Below are positions 15,935-25,119 of a stretch of DNA of 64,000 nt, piece by piece (positions within the stretch are counted from its first letter, which is position 1; each line of letters opens with the position of its first letter). The DNA lies in contig NZ_LMHT01000035.1 in NCBI RefSeq assembly GCF_001429025.1, positions 171,584 to 235,583 of the forward strand, given 5' to 3'. This stretch comes from Phenylobacterium sp. Root700 (GTDB taxonomy: Bacteria > Pseudomonadota > Alphaproteobacteria > Caulobacterales > Caulobacteraceae). Position numbers and translations under genes: made by a program. The notes beneath the pieces are model-generated. The model saw nothing but the letters and a program-made list of their open reading frames with translations. It was not told the DNA's origin and did no database searches.

Positions 15935-18900
15935 GTGAACATCCTGACGATCCGGGGTCGGCTTCTGGCCTCGACCCTGCTCGCGAGCGTGGCGGTGGTC
16001 GGCGTCGCCGCCACCCTCGCCGTCCCCACCCTGGCAGTCGCCCAGGACTACACCTCCGGCAACCTGACCGGCAGCGTCGAGAACGAGAAGGGCGCGCCGA
16101 TCGCCGGGGCGAACGTCACCGTGCGCTCAAGCCAGGGCGCGACCCGGACCACCACCACCGACGCGAACGGCCGCTATCAGATCAACGCGCTGGCGGTCGG
16201 CCCCTATGAGGCCAAGATCACCGCTCCCGACTACAACGGCCTGGACGCCCAACAGGTCAGCGTCGCGGCCGGCGGATCGAGCTTCGCCTTCACCCTGACC
16301 CAGGGCGCGGTCAGCGAACTGGTCGTCACCGGGGTGCGCAAGGTCCGTGACTTCGCCCGCACCGACACCGGCCTGACCGTCGAGGTGCAGGAGCTGGCCG
16401 AGCGGATTCCAGTCGGACGCAGCATCGCCAACGTCGCCCTGCTGACGCCCGGCGTCTCGCGCCCCGACGCCACGATCAACGCCGGATCACGCCGCAACCA
16501 GACCACGCTGGTGGTCTCGGGCACCTCGGCGGCCGAGAGCGTCTATTACATCAACGGCCTGAACGTCACCGACATGCGCAACCTGCTCGGTTACGCCGAC
16601 CTGCCGTTCGACGCGATCTCCTCCATCGATGTGAAGACCGGCGGCTATCAGGCCGAGTTCGGGCGCGCCACCGGCGGCGTGGTCAACATGGTCACGCGTT
16701 CGGGCTCCAACGAATGGCACGGCGGGGCGACGCTCACCTACGCGCCGGAATCGCTGCGGACCCATACGCCGCAAGCCTTCACCGCCGGCGGGGCGTCGGT
16801 TCCCGGCGCCACGCTGTACAACGACATCGCCAGCCTGGAGACCTTGGACAGCTCGGTCTATCTGAGCGGCCCGGTCCTGAAGGACCGCCTGTTCTTCTTC
16901 GGCATCTACAATGCGAGGTCGACGAAGGAATATCTGCCGATGGCCTCACAGGGCCTGAGCGGCGACAACCTGTTCACCGGCGTCCAGGAATACCGCAAGA
17001 CCCAGAGCCCGCGCTGGCTGGCCAAGTTCGACCTGAACATCACCGACACCCAGCGGCTTGAGGCCACGCTCTTCTCCGACAAGTCGAACACCGACGAGAG
17101 CTTCTTCAACCGCGACGTCCGCCGCGGGATCACCGGCCAGGGCCTCGGCTATGTCGAGAAAGCCGGCGGCTTCAACCAGATCTACAAGTACACCGGCGCC
17201 TTCACCGACTGGTTCACCCTCTCGGCCCTCTATGGTGAGACCAAGTCCAGCCAGGAAGATGCAGGTCCCTTGGTCGGCACCCCGCGCGTGCGCGACCGCC
17301 GGACCAGCACGACCCTCTTCATGACCCCGGCCAACACCACCATTCCGCTGCAGCCGGTCGGCGAGGACGTGCGCAAGACCTACCGCGTCGACGCCGACTT
17401 CTACCTGCGCGACATGCTCGGCGATCACCATTTCCGGATCGGCTACGACAAGGAGGAACTGCATTCCTCCGACCTGCACGGCTACAACGGCGGCTACTAT
17501 CTCGACATCCTGCACCGGGCCGTGCCGGGGACCACGCTTCCGGTCCAGGACTTCGCCGTCCGCACCGTGCTCGGCTCCGGCGGCCAATTCGACGCCGAGC
17601 AGACCGCCATCTACGCCCAGGACTCCTGGGACCTGACGCCGGACCTGACCCTCCAGCTCGGCGTGCGGCTTGACCAGTACGACTACCGCAACCGCGACGG
17701 GCTGAGCTACATCAAGGTCGATGACCAGTACGCGCCGCGCCTGGGCTTCACCTGGGATCCGCGCGGCGAGGGCCGCGATAAGGTCTACGGCTCCTTCGGC
17801 CGCTACTACCTGCCGATCGCCACCAACACCTCGATCCGGGCGGTGTCCGGCGAAGACTTCCACCAGGAGTTCCGGGCGGTCAGCGTCAACGCCAACGGCT
17901 CGCTGGTGGTGGACGCCAACGGCGTTCCGGTGCTGGGCGAGCGGCTACGGCCCGACGCCATCCTCGCCCGACCGATCGCCCCGGCGCCGGGCGAGATCAG
18001 CGCCCAGAACATCAAGCCGATGTACGAGGAGGAGTTCATCCTCGGCTACGATCATGAATTCGCGGGCGGTCCCCTGGACGGCTGGCGCGGCGGGGCGCGC
18101 TACATCAACCGCAACCTGGCATCGACCATCGAGGACACCGATCTTGGCCGTGGCGGCGCCATCGAGCGCTACTGCATCCGCACCCACAACCCGCTCTGCC
18201 AACCCAGCGGGTCGGGCTCCGACAGTTCCAACGACCTCTTCACCGGCCACTATGTCCTGCTGAACCCAGGCAAGTCCGCCGATCTGATGCTGGACCTCGC
18301 CCATGGTCCGGGTGGTCCCAACCTCGCCCCGGTCACGCTGACCGCCCAGGACCTTCGTCTGCCCGAGGCCAAGCGCAAGTACCAGGCGTTGGAGTTCACG
18401 TTTGAGCGTCCGTTCGACGGGCTCTGGATGGTCCAGGGCTCCTACGTCCTGGCCAGGTCGAAGGGCAACTATGAGGGCGCGGTGAAGTCGGACATCGGCC
18501 AGACTGACACCTCGCTGACCCAGGACTTCGACGCCTACTTCCTGGCTGACGGCGCCGACGGCTATCTGCCCAACGACCGTCGCCATACCTTCAAGCTGTT
18601 CGGCGCCTACCAGATCACCGAGCAGCTTCGGATCGGCGGCAACTTCTACGCTCAGTCGGGCCGGCCTTACGGCTGTATCGGCTTCAACGAGGAGGATCCC
18701 TCGGCCGGCGCCACCCCGTCGGCCTGGCGCTGCATTCGGGGCGGCCAGAGCGTGCTCACCCCGCGCGGTTCCCAAGGCCGCACGGGTTGGGTGACCAACA
18801 CCGACGTCAACCTCACCTACGACATCATCCAGGAGCGTGAGGGCTTCGGCTCGGTCTCGGCGGCGGTGGACGTCTTCAACCTGTTCAACGAGCGCAACGT

Positions 18901-19024
18901 GACCCGCGTCGTCGAACAGGGCGAGACCAGCAGCCTGCCCGGCACGCCGGTGCTGTCCTACGGCAAGCCGCGTTCCTACCAGTCGCCGCGCAGCGTCCGG
19001 TTCACCCTGCGCTATAGCTTCTGA
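15935..19024 (+). CDS. TonB-dependent receptor with carboxypeptidase-like domain (Oar-like)
   Basis: The product of about 1,029 residues has a signal peptide ending near LAVPTLAVAQ, a CarboxypepD_reg-like beta-sandwich (GSVENEKGAPIAGANVTVRS ...), a plug domain (ESVYYINGLNVTDMRNLLGY, GGYQAEFGRATGGVVNMVTR), and a 22-strand type barrel ending in the aromatic YSF. The extra N-terminal domain is typical of Oar-family receptors, which import large substrates or secrete proteins. I place the start at GTG 15935, with GGAGC 8 nt upstream, because the signal peptide begins there; an in-frame ATG at 15869 would add 22 non-signal residues. Substrate unknown. Confidence 0.9.
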   Translation: MNILTIRGRLLASTLLASVAVVGVAATLAVPTLAVAQDYTSGNLTGSVENEKGAPIAGANVTVRSSQGATRTTTTDANGRYQINALAVGPYEAKITAPDYNGLDAQQVSVAAGGSSFAFTLTQGAVSELVVTGVRKVRDFARTDTGLTVEVQELAERIPVGRSIANVALLTPGVSRPDATINAGSRRNQTTLVVSGTSAAESVYYINGLNVTDMRNLLGYADLPFDAISSIDVKTGGYQAEFGRATGGVVNMVTRSGSNEWHGGATLTYAPESLRTHTPQAFTAGGASVPGATLYNDIASLETLDSSVYLSGPVLKDRLFFFGIYNARSTKEYLPMASQGLSGDNLFTGVQEYRKTQSPRWLAKFDLNITDTQRLEATLFSDKSNTDESFFNRDVRRGITGQGLGYVEKAGGFNQIYKYTGAFTDWFTLSALYGETKSSQEDAGPLVGTPRVRDRRTSTTLFMTPANTTIPLQPVGEDVRKTYRVDADFYLRDMLGDHHFRIGYDKEELHSSDLHGYNGGYYLDILHRAVPGTTLPVQDFAVRTVLGSGGQFDAEQTAIYAQDSWDLTPDLTLQLGVRLDQYDYRNRDGLSYIKVDDQYAPRLGFTWDPRGEGRDKVYGSFGRYYLPIATNTSIRAVSGEDFHQEFRAVSVNANGSLVVDANGVPVLGERLRPDAILARPIAPAPGEISAQNIKPMYEEEFILGYDHEFAGGPLDGWRGGARYINRNLASTIEDTDLGRGGAIERYCIRTHNPLCQPSGSGSDSSNDLFTGHYVLLNPGKSADLMLDLAHGPGGPNLAPVTLTAQDLRLPEAKRKYQALEFTFERPFDGLWMVQGSYVLARSKGNYEGAVKSDIGQTDTSLTQDFDAYFLADGADGYLPNDRRHTFKLFGAYQITEQLRIGGNFYAQSGRPYGCIGFNEEDPSAGATPSAWRCIRGGQSVLTPRGSQGRTGWVTNTDVNLTYDIIQEREGFGSVSAAVDVFNLFNERNVTRVVEQGETSSLPGTPVLSYGKPRSYQSPRSVRFTLRYSF

Positions 19025-19047
19025 TCGACCCCACTCGGTCGGAAGCA

Positions 19048-19080
19048 AAGAGGGCCGCTCCCGGTGGGAGCGGCCCTCTT
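19048..19080. terminator. Bidirectional terminator between convergent genes
   Basis: AAGAGGGCCGCTCCC-GGT-GGGAGCGGCCCTCTT is a perfect 15-bp stem with a 3-nt loop. It lies 23 bp after the TonB receptor stop and 24 bp before the beta-barrel stop and could end both transcripts, with CTTCTC rather than a clean T-run on the plus strand. Confidence 0.8.
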
Positions 19081-19104
19081 CTCTCTCCAGGCTAGTTCAG
19101 GCGC

Positions 19105-19641
19105 TTAGAACTTGCGCACGTAGCCCACCGACCAGACGTTGGCTTCGCCGCCGCCGTCGGTGAAGTCGTGACGGGTGTAGTCGGCGCGCACGCCGTTGCC
19201 GCCTTCAAAGAAGTACTGGCCGCCGACGCCGTAGTTCCAGCTGTCGCCGTCGACGCTGGCGCTGGCGCCGGGCACGGTCACCTTGCCTTCCGTGGTCCCG
19301 TAACCGATGCGGGCGTAGAGGTCGGCGTTCGGCGCGACCGGCAGGAAGCCCACGCCGTAGATGGCGGCCTGATGCTTGAGCTTGGCCTTGCCGTCCACGC
19401 CGGCGATGCTCACGTCATCCTTTTTCACGCCGAAGCCCAACTCGCCCTCGACGCCGAGATATTGGCCAAAGCGCGCGCCCAGACGGCCCTGGATCGCGCC
19501 GACATCGGCGCCTTCCATGTCGTGATGGCTGTAGCCCAACGAGCCGTAGCCGGTGACGCTGGTGTCCTGGGCGTTGGCCATGGCGGGAACGAAGGCGGCG
19601 ACGAGAGCGGCGGCCGCCGCGGTGGTGATGAGAGACTTCAT
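19105..19641 (-). CDS. Small outer-membrane beta-barrel protein
   Basis: The 178-residue protein starts MKSLITTAAAAALVAAFVPA with signal cleavage after AMANA. The mature part alternates short amphipathic strands (DTSVTGYGSLGYSHHD, LYARIGYGTTEGKVTV) and ends in VGYVRKF, an outer-membrane C-terminal signature with terminal Phe. It fits the Opa/OmpW-like eight-strand barrel class. Its role (adhesin, porin or structural) is not shown. A 262-bp divergent region separates it from the KAS III gene. Confidence 0.82.
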   Translation of the reverse strand: MKSLITTAAAAALVAAFVPAMANAQDTSVTGYGSLGYSHHDMEGADVGAIQGRLGARFGQYLGVEGELGFGVKKDDVSIAGVDGKAKLKHQAAIYGVGFLPVAPNADLYARIGYGTTEGKVTVPGASASVDGDSWNYGVGGQYFFEGGNGVRADYTRHDFTDGGGEANVWSVGYVRKF

Positions 19642-19903
19642 TGTTATTGCACTCCGTACTCTTAGCTCGGCCGCCCCAGCCGCAGGGGTAGGTCGCCCCC
19701 AAACGCGGCGGCAAAAGGTCAGTTCGCCGGCATCCCCAAGACCATTCTGCGTTGTGTCATTCACGCCACAGGCGTCGTGACGCCCGAACCAGCGGGTCCG
19801 ACGCCGATGGAGCTACTCGCCGGACTTCACCGTGCTATCACTGTGTCTCAAGCTCCCCGCGGACGGATTCCGGCGTAGAGGAGCGTTCGTCGGAGACAGC
19901 GTT

Positions 19904-21019
19904 TTGCATCAAGCCGTGATCGCGGCCACGGGCCTCTACACCCCGCCGCACAGCCTCTCGAACGCCGAGCTGGTTCAGACCTTCAACGCCTATGTCGAGC
20001 GGTTCAACGCCGCCAACGCCGAGGCGATCGCCGCCGGCGAAGTCGCCGCCCTCACCCCCTCCTCCGTCGAGTTCATCGAGAAGGCTTCGGGGATCAAATC
20101 CCGGTTCGTGATGAACAAGTCGGGTCTGGTCGATCCCGAGGTGATGCGCCCGGACCTGCCCGAGCGGCCCAACGAGGAGATCTCGATCCTGGCCGAGATG
20201 GCGGTGGAAGCCGCTAGGCAGGCCATCGAGCGCTGGGGCAAGGACGTCAGCCAGATCGGGGCGGTGATCTGCGCGGCCTCGAACATGCAACGGGCCTACC
20301 CGGCCATGGCCATCGAGGTGCAGCAGGCGCTGGGGATCGAGGGCTTCGCCTTCGACATGAACGTCGCCTGCTCCTCGGCCACCTTCGGCATCAAGACCGC
20401 CGCCGACTTCGTGGCCTCCGGCTCGGCCCGCGCTGTCCTGATGGTCAATCCGGAGATCTGCTCGGGCCACCTGAACTTCCGCGATCGCGACAGCCACTTC
20501 ATCTTCGGCGACGTGGCCACCGCGGTGATCGTCGAGCGCGAAGAAGACGCTGAGGGCGGCTGGGAGATCCTGGGCACGCGGCTGAAGACCCAGTTCTCGA
20601 ACAACATCCGCAACAACTTCGGCTTCCTGAACCGCGCGGCGCCCGAAGGGATCGGCGCAACCGACAAGCTGTTTGTGCAGGAAGGCCGCAAGGTGTTCCG
20701 CGAGGTCGTGCCGATGGTCGCCGAGATGATCGTCCAGCACGCCGGGGACCTTGGCCTCGACCCGACCAGCCTCAAGCGCCTTTGGCTGCACCAGGCCAAC
20801 ATCAACATGAACGAGATGATCGGAAAGCGCGTCCTGGGCCGCGAGCCTGCACCGGGCGAGAACGTCATCATCCTGGACGAGTACGCCAACACCTCGTCGG
20901 CGGGCTCGATCATCGCCTTCCACAAGGCCAACGAGGATTTCCAGCCCGGCGACACCGGCCTGATCTGCTCGTTCGGAGCCGGCTATTCGGCCGGCACCGT
21001 GTTCGTCCGCAAGCGATAG
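19904..21019 (+). CDS. 3-oxoacyl-ACP synthase III-like enzyme
   Basis: This thiolase-fold enzyme has the KAS III catalytic triad: Cys in FDMNVACSSATFG, His in RLWLHQANINMNEM and Asn in DEYANTSSAGSIIA. It would condense an acyl-CoA with malonyl-ACP. It is longer than E. coli FabH, with an extra helical segment after residue ~20 (TFNAYVERFNAANAEAIAAG). A TTG start at 19904 is preferred since GGAG lies 8 nt upstream and homology begins there; GTG 19832 is an alternative. It is not within a fab cluster, so a specialised chain-initiation role is possible. It is followed after 12 bp by a GNAT gene. Confidence 0.85.
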   Translation: MHQAVIAATGLYTPPHSLSNAELVQTFNAYVERFNAANAEAIAAGEVAALTPSSVEFIEKASGIKSRFVMNKSGLVDPEVMRPDLPERPNEEISILAEMAVEAARQAIERWGKDVSQIGAVICAASNMQRAYPAMAIEVQQALGIEGFAFDMNVACSSATFGIKTAADFVASGSARAVLMVNPEICSGHLNFRDRDSHFIFGDVATAVIVEREEDAEGGWEILGTRLKTQFSNNIRNNFGFLNRAAPEGIGATDKLFVQEGRKVFREVVPMVAEMIVQHAGDLGLDPTSLKRLWLHQANINMNEMIGKRVLGREPAPGENVIILDEYANTSSAGSIIAFHKANEDFQPGDTGLICSFGAGYSAGTVFVRKR

Positions 21020-21031
21020 GACGGCGAGATC

Positions 21032-21580
21032 ATGAGCGCCGCGCTGATCGTACCCACCCTGCGGTCGGCGCGCCTCGTGATGGTCCCGCTCTCACCGATC
21101 CATTCGAACGGCATGTTCGAAATGTGGAGGCGTGAGGAGGTCTGCCGATATTCCGGTCCGGCCGCCGACTACGACGGGCGCCCGATCACGCTTCCGGCGC
21201 AAACCCCCGCCGACAGCGACAAGATCATCGACTTTTTCGTCCGTAGCGCCACGGACGGGTCTCGCTTCCGCTGGGCGCTGCTGAGCGCCGTCGATGAGCG
21301 ATTCGCGGGCATCGCGGGCTTCAACAGCCTCGGACCGCGCTCGGAGTACGCCTATCACCTGCATCCCAGCTTCTGGGGCCAGGGGTTGATGACGGAAGCC
21401 TCGCAGCTGGCGATGACCTGGCTTCGCGGCCGCCCCGAGTGCACGCAGGTCGAAGCCTACATCGAGCCGGCCAACCTCGCCTCGACCAAGCTCGCCGCAC
21501 GGCTTGGCCTTCGTCCGACCGGAGAGGTTTCAGACGGCGCGGAACAGTATCTCGCATCCATCTCGGAACTACGGGTGTAG
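21032..21580 (+). CDS. GNAT N-acetyltransferase (RimJ/RimL-like)
   Basis: The 182-residue protein has the RimJ/RimL layout: an opening strand on the acceptor side (TLRSARLVMVPLSPIH), then EYAYHLHPSFWGQGLMTEAS containing the acetyl-CoA-binding Q/R-G-x-G/A segment, and a closing VEAYIEPANLASTKLAARLG motif. It acetylates either protein N-termini or small molecules; the target cannot be deduced. It lies 12 bp after the KAS III gene and is probably cotranscribed. Confidence 0.82.
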   Translation: MSAALIVPTLRSARLVMVPLSPIHSNGMFEMWRREEVCRYSGPAADYDGRPITLPAQTPADSDKIIDFFVRSATDGSRFRWALLSAVDERFAGIAGFNSLGPRSEYAYHLHPSFWGQGLMTEASQLAMTWLRGRPECTQVEAYIEPANLASTKLAARLGLRPTGEVSDGAEQYLASISELRV

Positions 21581-21663
21581 GAAGGCGATACGCGCCACGC
21601 ATCGCCTGTCGGCGTATTCAGGCGCCGTCGCCAAGGACGGCGAGTCGCTCAACGGACACGCCG

Positions 21664-21831
21664 ATGAAACCGCCGCACAAACCTTCCGATCTCCGGGGCT
21701 CCGCGCAGCCGTCCAGGATCTACGCGCCCCCAACCCCCAAGGTCACACGCCAGAAGGCGGCCAAGGTCCTGACCGCCGCCGAGCGCGCGGCCTTCCTGGC
21801 CTCGCGCCCGGACCTCAAGCCAAAGAGCTGA
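21664..21831 (+). CDS. Small basic protein (55 aa)
   Basis: The short reading frame gives MKPPHKPSDLRGSAQPSRIY and ends LTAAERAAFLASRPDLKPKS. The C-terminal T-A-x-E-R-A-A-F-L-A-S-R-P-D-L resembles short conserved alphaproteobacterial proteins. It is basic, lacks a membrane segment and converges on the M16-like gene with a 5-bp gap. No clear Shine-Dalgarno is seen, so the assignment rests on the C-terminal motif. Confidence 0.5.
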   Translation: MKPPHKPSDLRGSAQPSRIYAPPTPKVTRQKAAKVLTAAERAAFLASRPDLKPKS

Positions 21832-21836
21832 GGCCC

Positions 21837-23249
21837 CTAGCGCGCCGCTCTGAGGTCAGGTGCGTCGAGGTCCAGATCGCCGCGACCAAGCACCTGCATG
21901 GCCGGCGTTTGCAGCGTTAGGGCCGGCGCGAAGGCCTGAGCATCACCGACGATGATGATGTTAGCTCGCGCCGGGTCGAGCACCTGTTTGGCGAACGCCT
22001 GCACCTGCTTGGCGGTCACCGCCTCGATCCCGGCTGGGAGGGCGTCAATTTCCCCCAACGGGAGATCAAAGAGGGCCAGATCGCCAATCACCGCCGCCAG
22101 GCCCCGGGTGGTCAGGAGTTGGCGGGAATAGCCGGCGATCAGTTCGCCTTTGCGGGCCGCAAGCTCGTCCTGCGCCACCGGGTTAGCCGACAGCCCGCTC
22201 ATCTCGACGCGGATCAGCTCCAGCGCCTCGGGGACCGCCACGCTCTGCGGCGCCAGATTGGCGCTGAGATAGCCGGTCGTGCGCCGAGCGGAGAAAACCG
22301 ACGAGGCGCCCTCCCCCAGTTCGGCCCGACCGGCCGCCGCCCGGCTCAGCCGACCCGAGCCCTCGCCGCCCAGGACCGCATTGGCCACCAGCGCCATGTA
22401 GTAACGGGGATCGTCCCGGGAGACCGCACGGGCGATCACCCGCACCGACGCCGTCGAAACGCCCGGCAGGTCGACCACCCCGCGCCAAGGCGGCGCGCGC
22501 GGCGTGATAGCCGGCGCCTTGGGGGGCGGCCCGGGCGGCGAGGTCCAGGTTCCGAAAGCCTGCGCGGCCAAGGCGAAGGCCTGTTCAGGCGCGATGTCGC
22601 CCGCCAGCACCAGGACGGCGTTGTCGGGTCGATAGTGTTTGGCGTGGAACTCGGCCAGACCGGCGGCCTGCAGCCGCGGCAACGAGGCGGCCGTACCCTC
22701 GGCCGCATGACCAAGCGGCGTGCCCGAGAAGATCACCGGAGCCCCAACCTGATAGCCGAGCCCGCCCGGCTCGCCATAGGCGGCCGCGAGCCCCTCGAAC
22801 GTCCACTTGCGGCGAGCATCCAGGGCTTCGGGGCGATAGGCGGGATGACGTATCACCTCGGCCATGATCAGCAGCGCCGGTTCGAGATCGCCTTGCCTGA
22901 CCTGCAGGGTCACGACCGAGGCCTCCAGGCCGCCGCTCCCCGCCAGCTTCGCATCGAGCGCGGCGACATCCCGTGCGATGGCCTGTGCGTCGCGGCGGCT
23001 CGTGCCGTCCGTCAGCATGCCAGCGGCCATCACCGCCGTTCCCGCCAAGCCCGGCGGATCGGCCCAGGCCCCCGACTTCACCATCAACCGTGCGGTCACC
23101 TGCGGATCGGGCGGGCCACGGGCGACAATGACCCGAAGCCCGTTGGGCAGCGTGGTTTCCCGATAGGCGACACCGGAAGCCCCGGCGCTCGCCGGACCGG
23201 CGATGAACAGCAGGCAGAGCGCCAGGACGTGCAGGAACAGACGGGTCAT
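21837..23249 (-). CDS. M16-family peptidase-like protein lacking the zinc motif
   Basis: The 470-residue protein has a signal peptide (MTRLFLHVLALCLLFIAGPA) and two M16-type domains, recognisable by RETTLPNGLRVIVA near the start and by HYRPDNAVLVLAGDIAPEQA. The catalytic HxxEH is absent: where G-x-x-H-x-x-E-H is expected the sequence reads GLAGTAVMAAGML. It therefore resembles the non-catalytic partner subunit of two-component M16 peptidases, but no catalytic partner gene lies next to it. It is periplasmic or envelope-exposed. The start at 23249 puts the signal peptide first. Confidence 0.8.
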   Translation of the reverse strand: MTRLFLHVLALCLLFIAGPASAGASGVAYRETTLPNGLRVIVARGPPDPQVTARLMVKSGAWADPPGLAGTAVMAAGMLTDGTSRRDAQAIARDVAALDAKLAGSGGLEASVVTLQVRQGDLEPALLIMAEVIRHPAYRPEALDARRKWTFEGLAAAYGEPGGLGYQVGAPVIFSGTPLGHAAEGTAASLPRLQAAGLAEFHAKHYRPDNAVLVLAGDIAPEQAFALAAQAFGTWTSPPGPPPKAPAITPRAPPWRGVVDLPGVSTASVRVIARAVSRDDPRYYMALVANAVLGGEGSGRLSRAAAGRAELGEGASSVFSARRTTGYLSANLAPQSVAVPEALELIRVEMSGLSANPVAQDELAARKGELIAGYSRQLLTTRGLAAVIGDLALFDLPLGEIDALPAGIEAVTAKQVQAFAKQVLDPARANIIIVGDAQAFAPALTLQTPAMQVLGRGDLDLDAPDLRAAR

Positions 23250-23352
23250 GAGTCTCTCGGCCAAGCGTAAAGCTTGACCGTAACGCAATCCCTACGGGTG
23301 CGCGACACACCCTAGCGGTCTTGGCGAGTCCGCTACCCTGCCACCGCCACCC

Positions 23353-24546
23353 CTACCGAACCTCGTCGACCTTCGACTGGGCGGCTTTCCAGTCCATGGC
23401 CATGCGCACGCGGCTGCCGACCGCCGGATGGTCGTAGAACAGCGTCTCTTCCAGCTTCGAGGGGGTCGCGGCGCGATACTCGATGGTCTTGACCAGGGCC
23501 TTGGCCAGGCCGTCCGGCTCATTGACGTGCTCCAGGGAATAACGGTCGGCGTCGACCTCGGCCTGACGGACGATCGAGGAGACGATCGGGCTGGCGAGCA
23601 GGCCCAGCACCGCCATCAGGATGCCGATCACCGGGAAGCCGGCCGGGTCGGAGAGGCCGGTGATCCCCTTGGCGCCGGTCAGGCGCAGGACGGGCATGAA
23701 CAGCCGGTCGACCAGGAAGAACCCGATCAGGGCCAGGGTTCCGAAGGCCAGCGACATCCAGATGGTGTGCATGTGGACATAGTGGCCCATCTCGTGACCG
23801 ACCACGCCGCGGACCTCGGCCAGATCCGCGCCCTTGGTGAACATCACGTCGCTCATGGCGATGCGGGCGGTGCCGAACAATCCCGAGACGTTGGCGGTGT
23901 AGCGGTTCGACTGCTTGGAGCCGTCGTAGATGAAGATCTTGTCGTGCGGCACGCCGTTGGCCTTGGCCATCTCGACGATGGCGTCGCGGACCTCGCCGTG
24001 CGGGGCTTCCTTGTAGGTGTTGAACAACGGCTGCACGAGGACCGGGGCCAAGACCATGGTCACGATCAGGAAGCCGGCGACCACGCCGCCGCCCCACAGC
24101 CACCAGCTGCGCGCCGTGCGCCGCATCAGCCAGTAGAGCAGCGAGAACATCAGGGTCATCACGACGATGTAGATCACCGCGCTCAGGGTGAACTCGCCCA
24201 GGAAGCCGCCGAGCGGCTGGCTCGTCAGGCCGTAAGACTTCTCGCGCCACCAGTTGGCGTAGGCCGTCCAGGGAAGGGTCAGCAGGGTCTCGAGCACCCC
24301 GTCGACCAGCAGCACCGCCGCCACCGCCAGCCAGGGCCGGGCCTTGCGGCTCTCGATCTTGTTCCGAACCCCGACCAGGACGCCTGAACGCAGCACCAGC
24401 CAGGCGACCACGACGGCGACCAACGCGCTCCACAGCAGCAGCCAGTGGCCGCCCTGGGTGTAGTCGGTGGCCTTGGCGTGCGCCTCGGGCGGCAACTGCG
24501 CCAGATAGGCCGCCGTCGCCGCGACCGGATCGAATCCCTGGGCCAT
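23353..24546 (-). CDS. M48-family (Ste24-like) zinc metalloprotease
   Basis: This 397-residue polytopic protein carries HExxH as VVGHEMGHYVHMH and a distal zinc ligand Glu in VRQAEVDADRYSLEHV, plus the Ste24-type intramembrane N-terminal half with several helices (LLLWSALVAVVVAWLVL, SAVIYIVVMTLMFSLLYW) and FNTYKEAPHGEVRDAI. CAAX-prenyl-protease homologues in bacteria process or degrade membrane proteins. Start 24546 has GGGGAG upstream. It stands between the M16-like gene and the DUF488 gene, all on the minus strand. Confidence 0.92.
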   Translation of the reverse strand: MAQGFDPVAATAAYLAQLPPEAHAKATDYTQGGHWLLLWSALVAVVVAWLVLRSGVLVGVRNKIESRKARPWLAVAAVLLVDGVLETLLTLPWTAYANWWREKSYGLTSQPLGGFLGEFTLSAVIYIVVMTLMFSLLYWLMRRTARSWWLWGGGVVAGFLIVTMVLAPVLVQPLFNTYKEAPHGEVRDAIVEMAKANGVPHDKIFIYDGSKQSNRYTANVSGLFGTARIAMSDVMFTKGADLAEVRGVVGHEMGHYVHMHTIWMSLAFGTLALIGFFLVDRLFMPVLRLTGAKGITGLSDPAGFPVIGILMAVLGLLASPIVSSIVRQAEVDADRYSLEHVNEPDGLAKALVKTIEYRAATPSKLEETLFYDHPAVGSRVRMAMDWKAAQSKVDEVR

Positions 24547-24631
24547 GATGCTCGCTCCCCCACTACTCAAGCGCGAAGAGGCCAGAGAAGGCCGAGCTTG
24601 TCAGGTGAAAAGTCCGAAAGGAAGCGGCGGC

Positions 24632-25073
24632 TCAGAGATGCTCGACCGGGCAGCCGAGATCCTCGCAGATGCGCTCGGCCAAGATCTTGCGGTGACAGCC
24701 ATGGTGGTCGGCCTCGAAGCACAGCAGCGCCACCTTCTTGGTCGCGACCAGCTCCTTGGCCTGGGCCAGTTCGAGTTGGGCGCCCGGCTCGGTCAGGTGA
24801 TCCTCGAAGATGGCGGTCATCTCAGCGATGTGACCCTTGCGCGCCGCGTCCCGCCCGGGGCTTGGGGGTGCCCAGCTGGCGCAGGTGCACATAGCCGATC
24901 CCGGCCTCCGCCAGGCTGGCGGCCAGCAAGGTCTTGGAGAAGCCAGCGAGGCGCGAGGACGCCACCGCCCGTACATCGACCAGGGTCTCGACCCCGGCGG
25001 CCTTCAGGCGAGCGATGACGACGTCCTGGGTCTGGCGTTCATAGCCGATGGTGGCGAGGGGCTGCGTGGTCAT
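24632..25073 (-). pseudogene. DUF488 family gene interrupted by a frameshift
   Basis: The first part, MTTQPLATIGYERQTQDVVI through GYVHLRQLGTPKP, is the N-terminal half of a DUF488 protein. The second half, GRDAARKGHIAEMTAIFEDH through KVALLCFEADHHGCHRKIL and GCPVEHL, continues in another reading frame. The break falls near 24853-24860 in a run CCGCCCGGGG; removing one base there restores one continuous ~146-residue DUF488 protein. The conserved cysteine and histidine in CFEADHHGCHR are present. It may be a true pseudogene, a sequencing error in a homopolymer, or a programmed shift; I cannot distinguish these. Confidence 0.75.
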
Positions 25074-25119
25074 GGAGCGAGGATGGCAGACCTCCCGCCC
25101 ATGGCAACCGTGCAAGTCG

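Noticed and set aside
24845..24976. Separate small gene for the second half of the DUF488 protein
   Set aside because: The upstream part of that frame (RPRASLASPRP) is not a protein-like start; it joins the first half after a one-base change.
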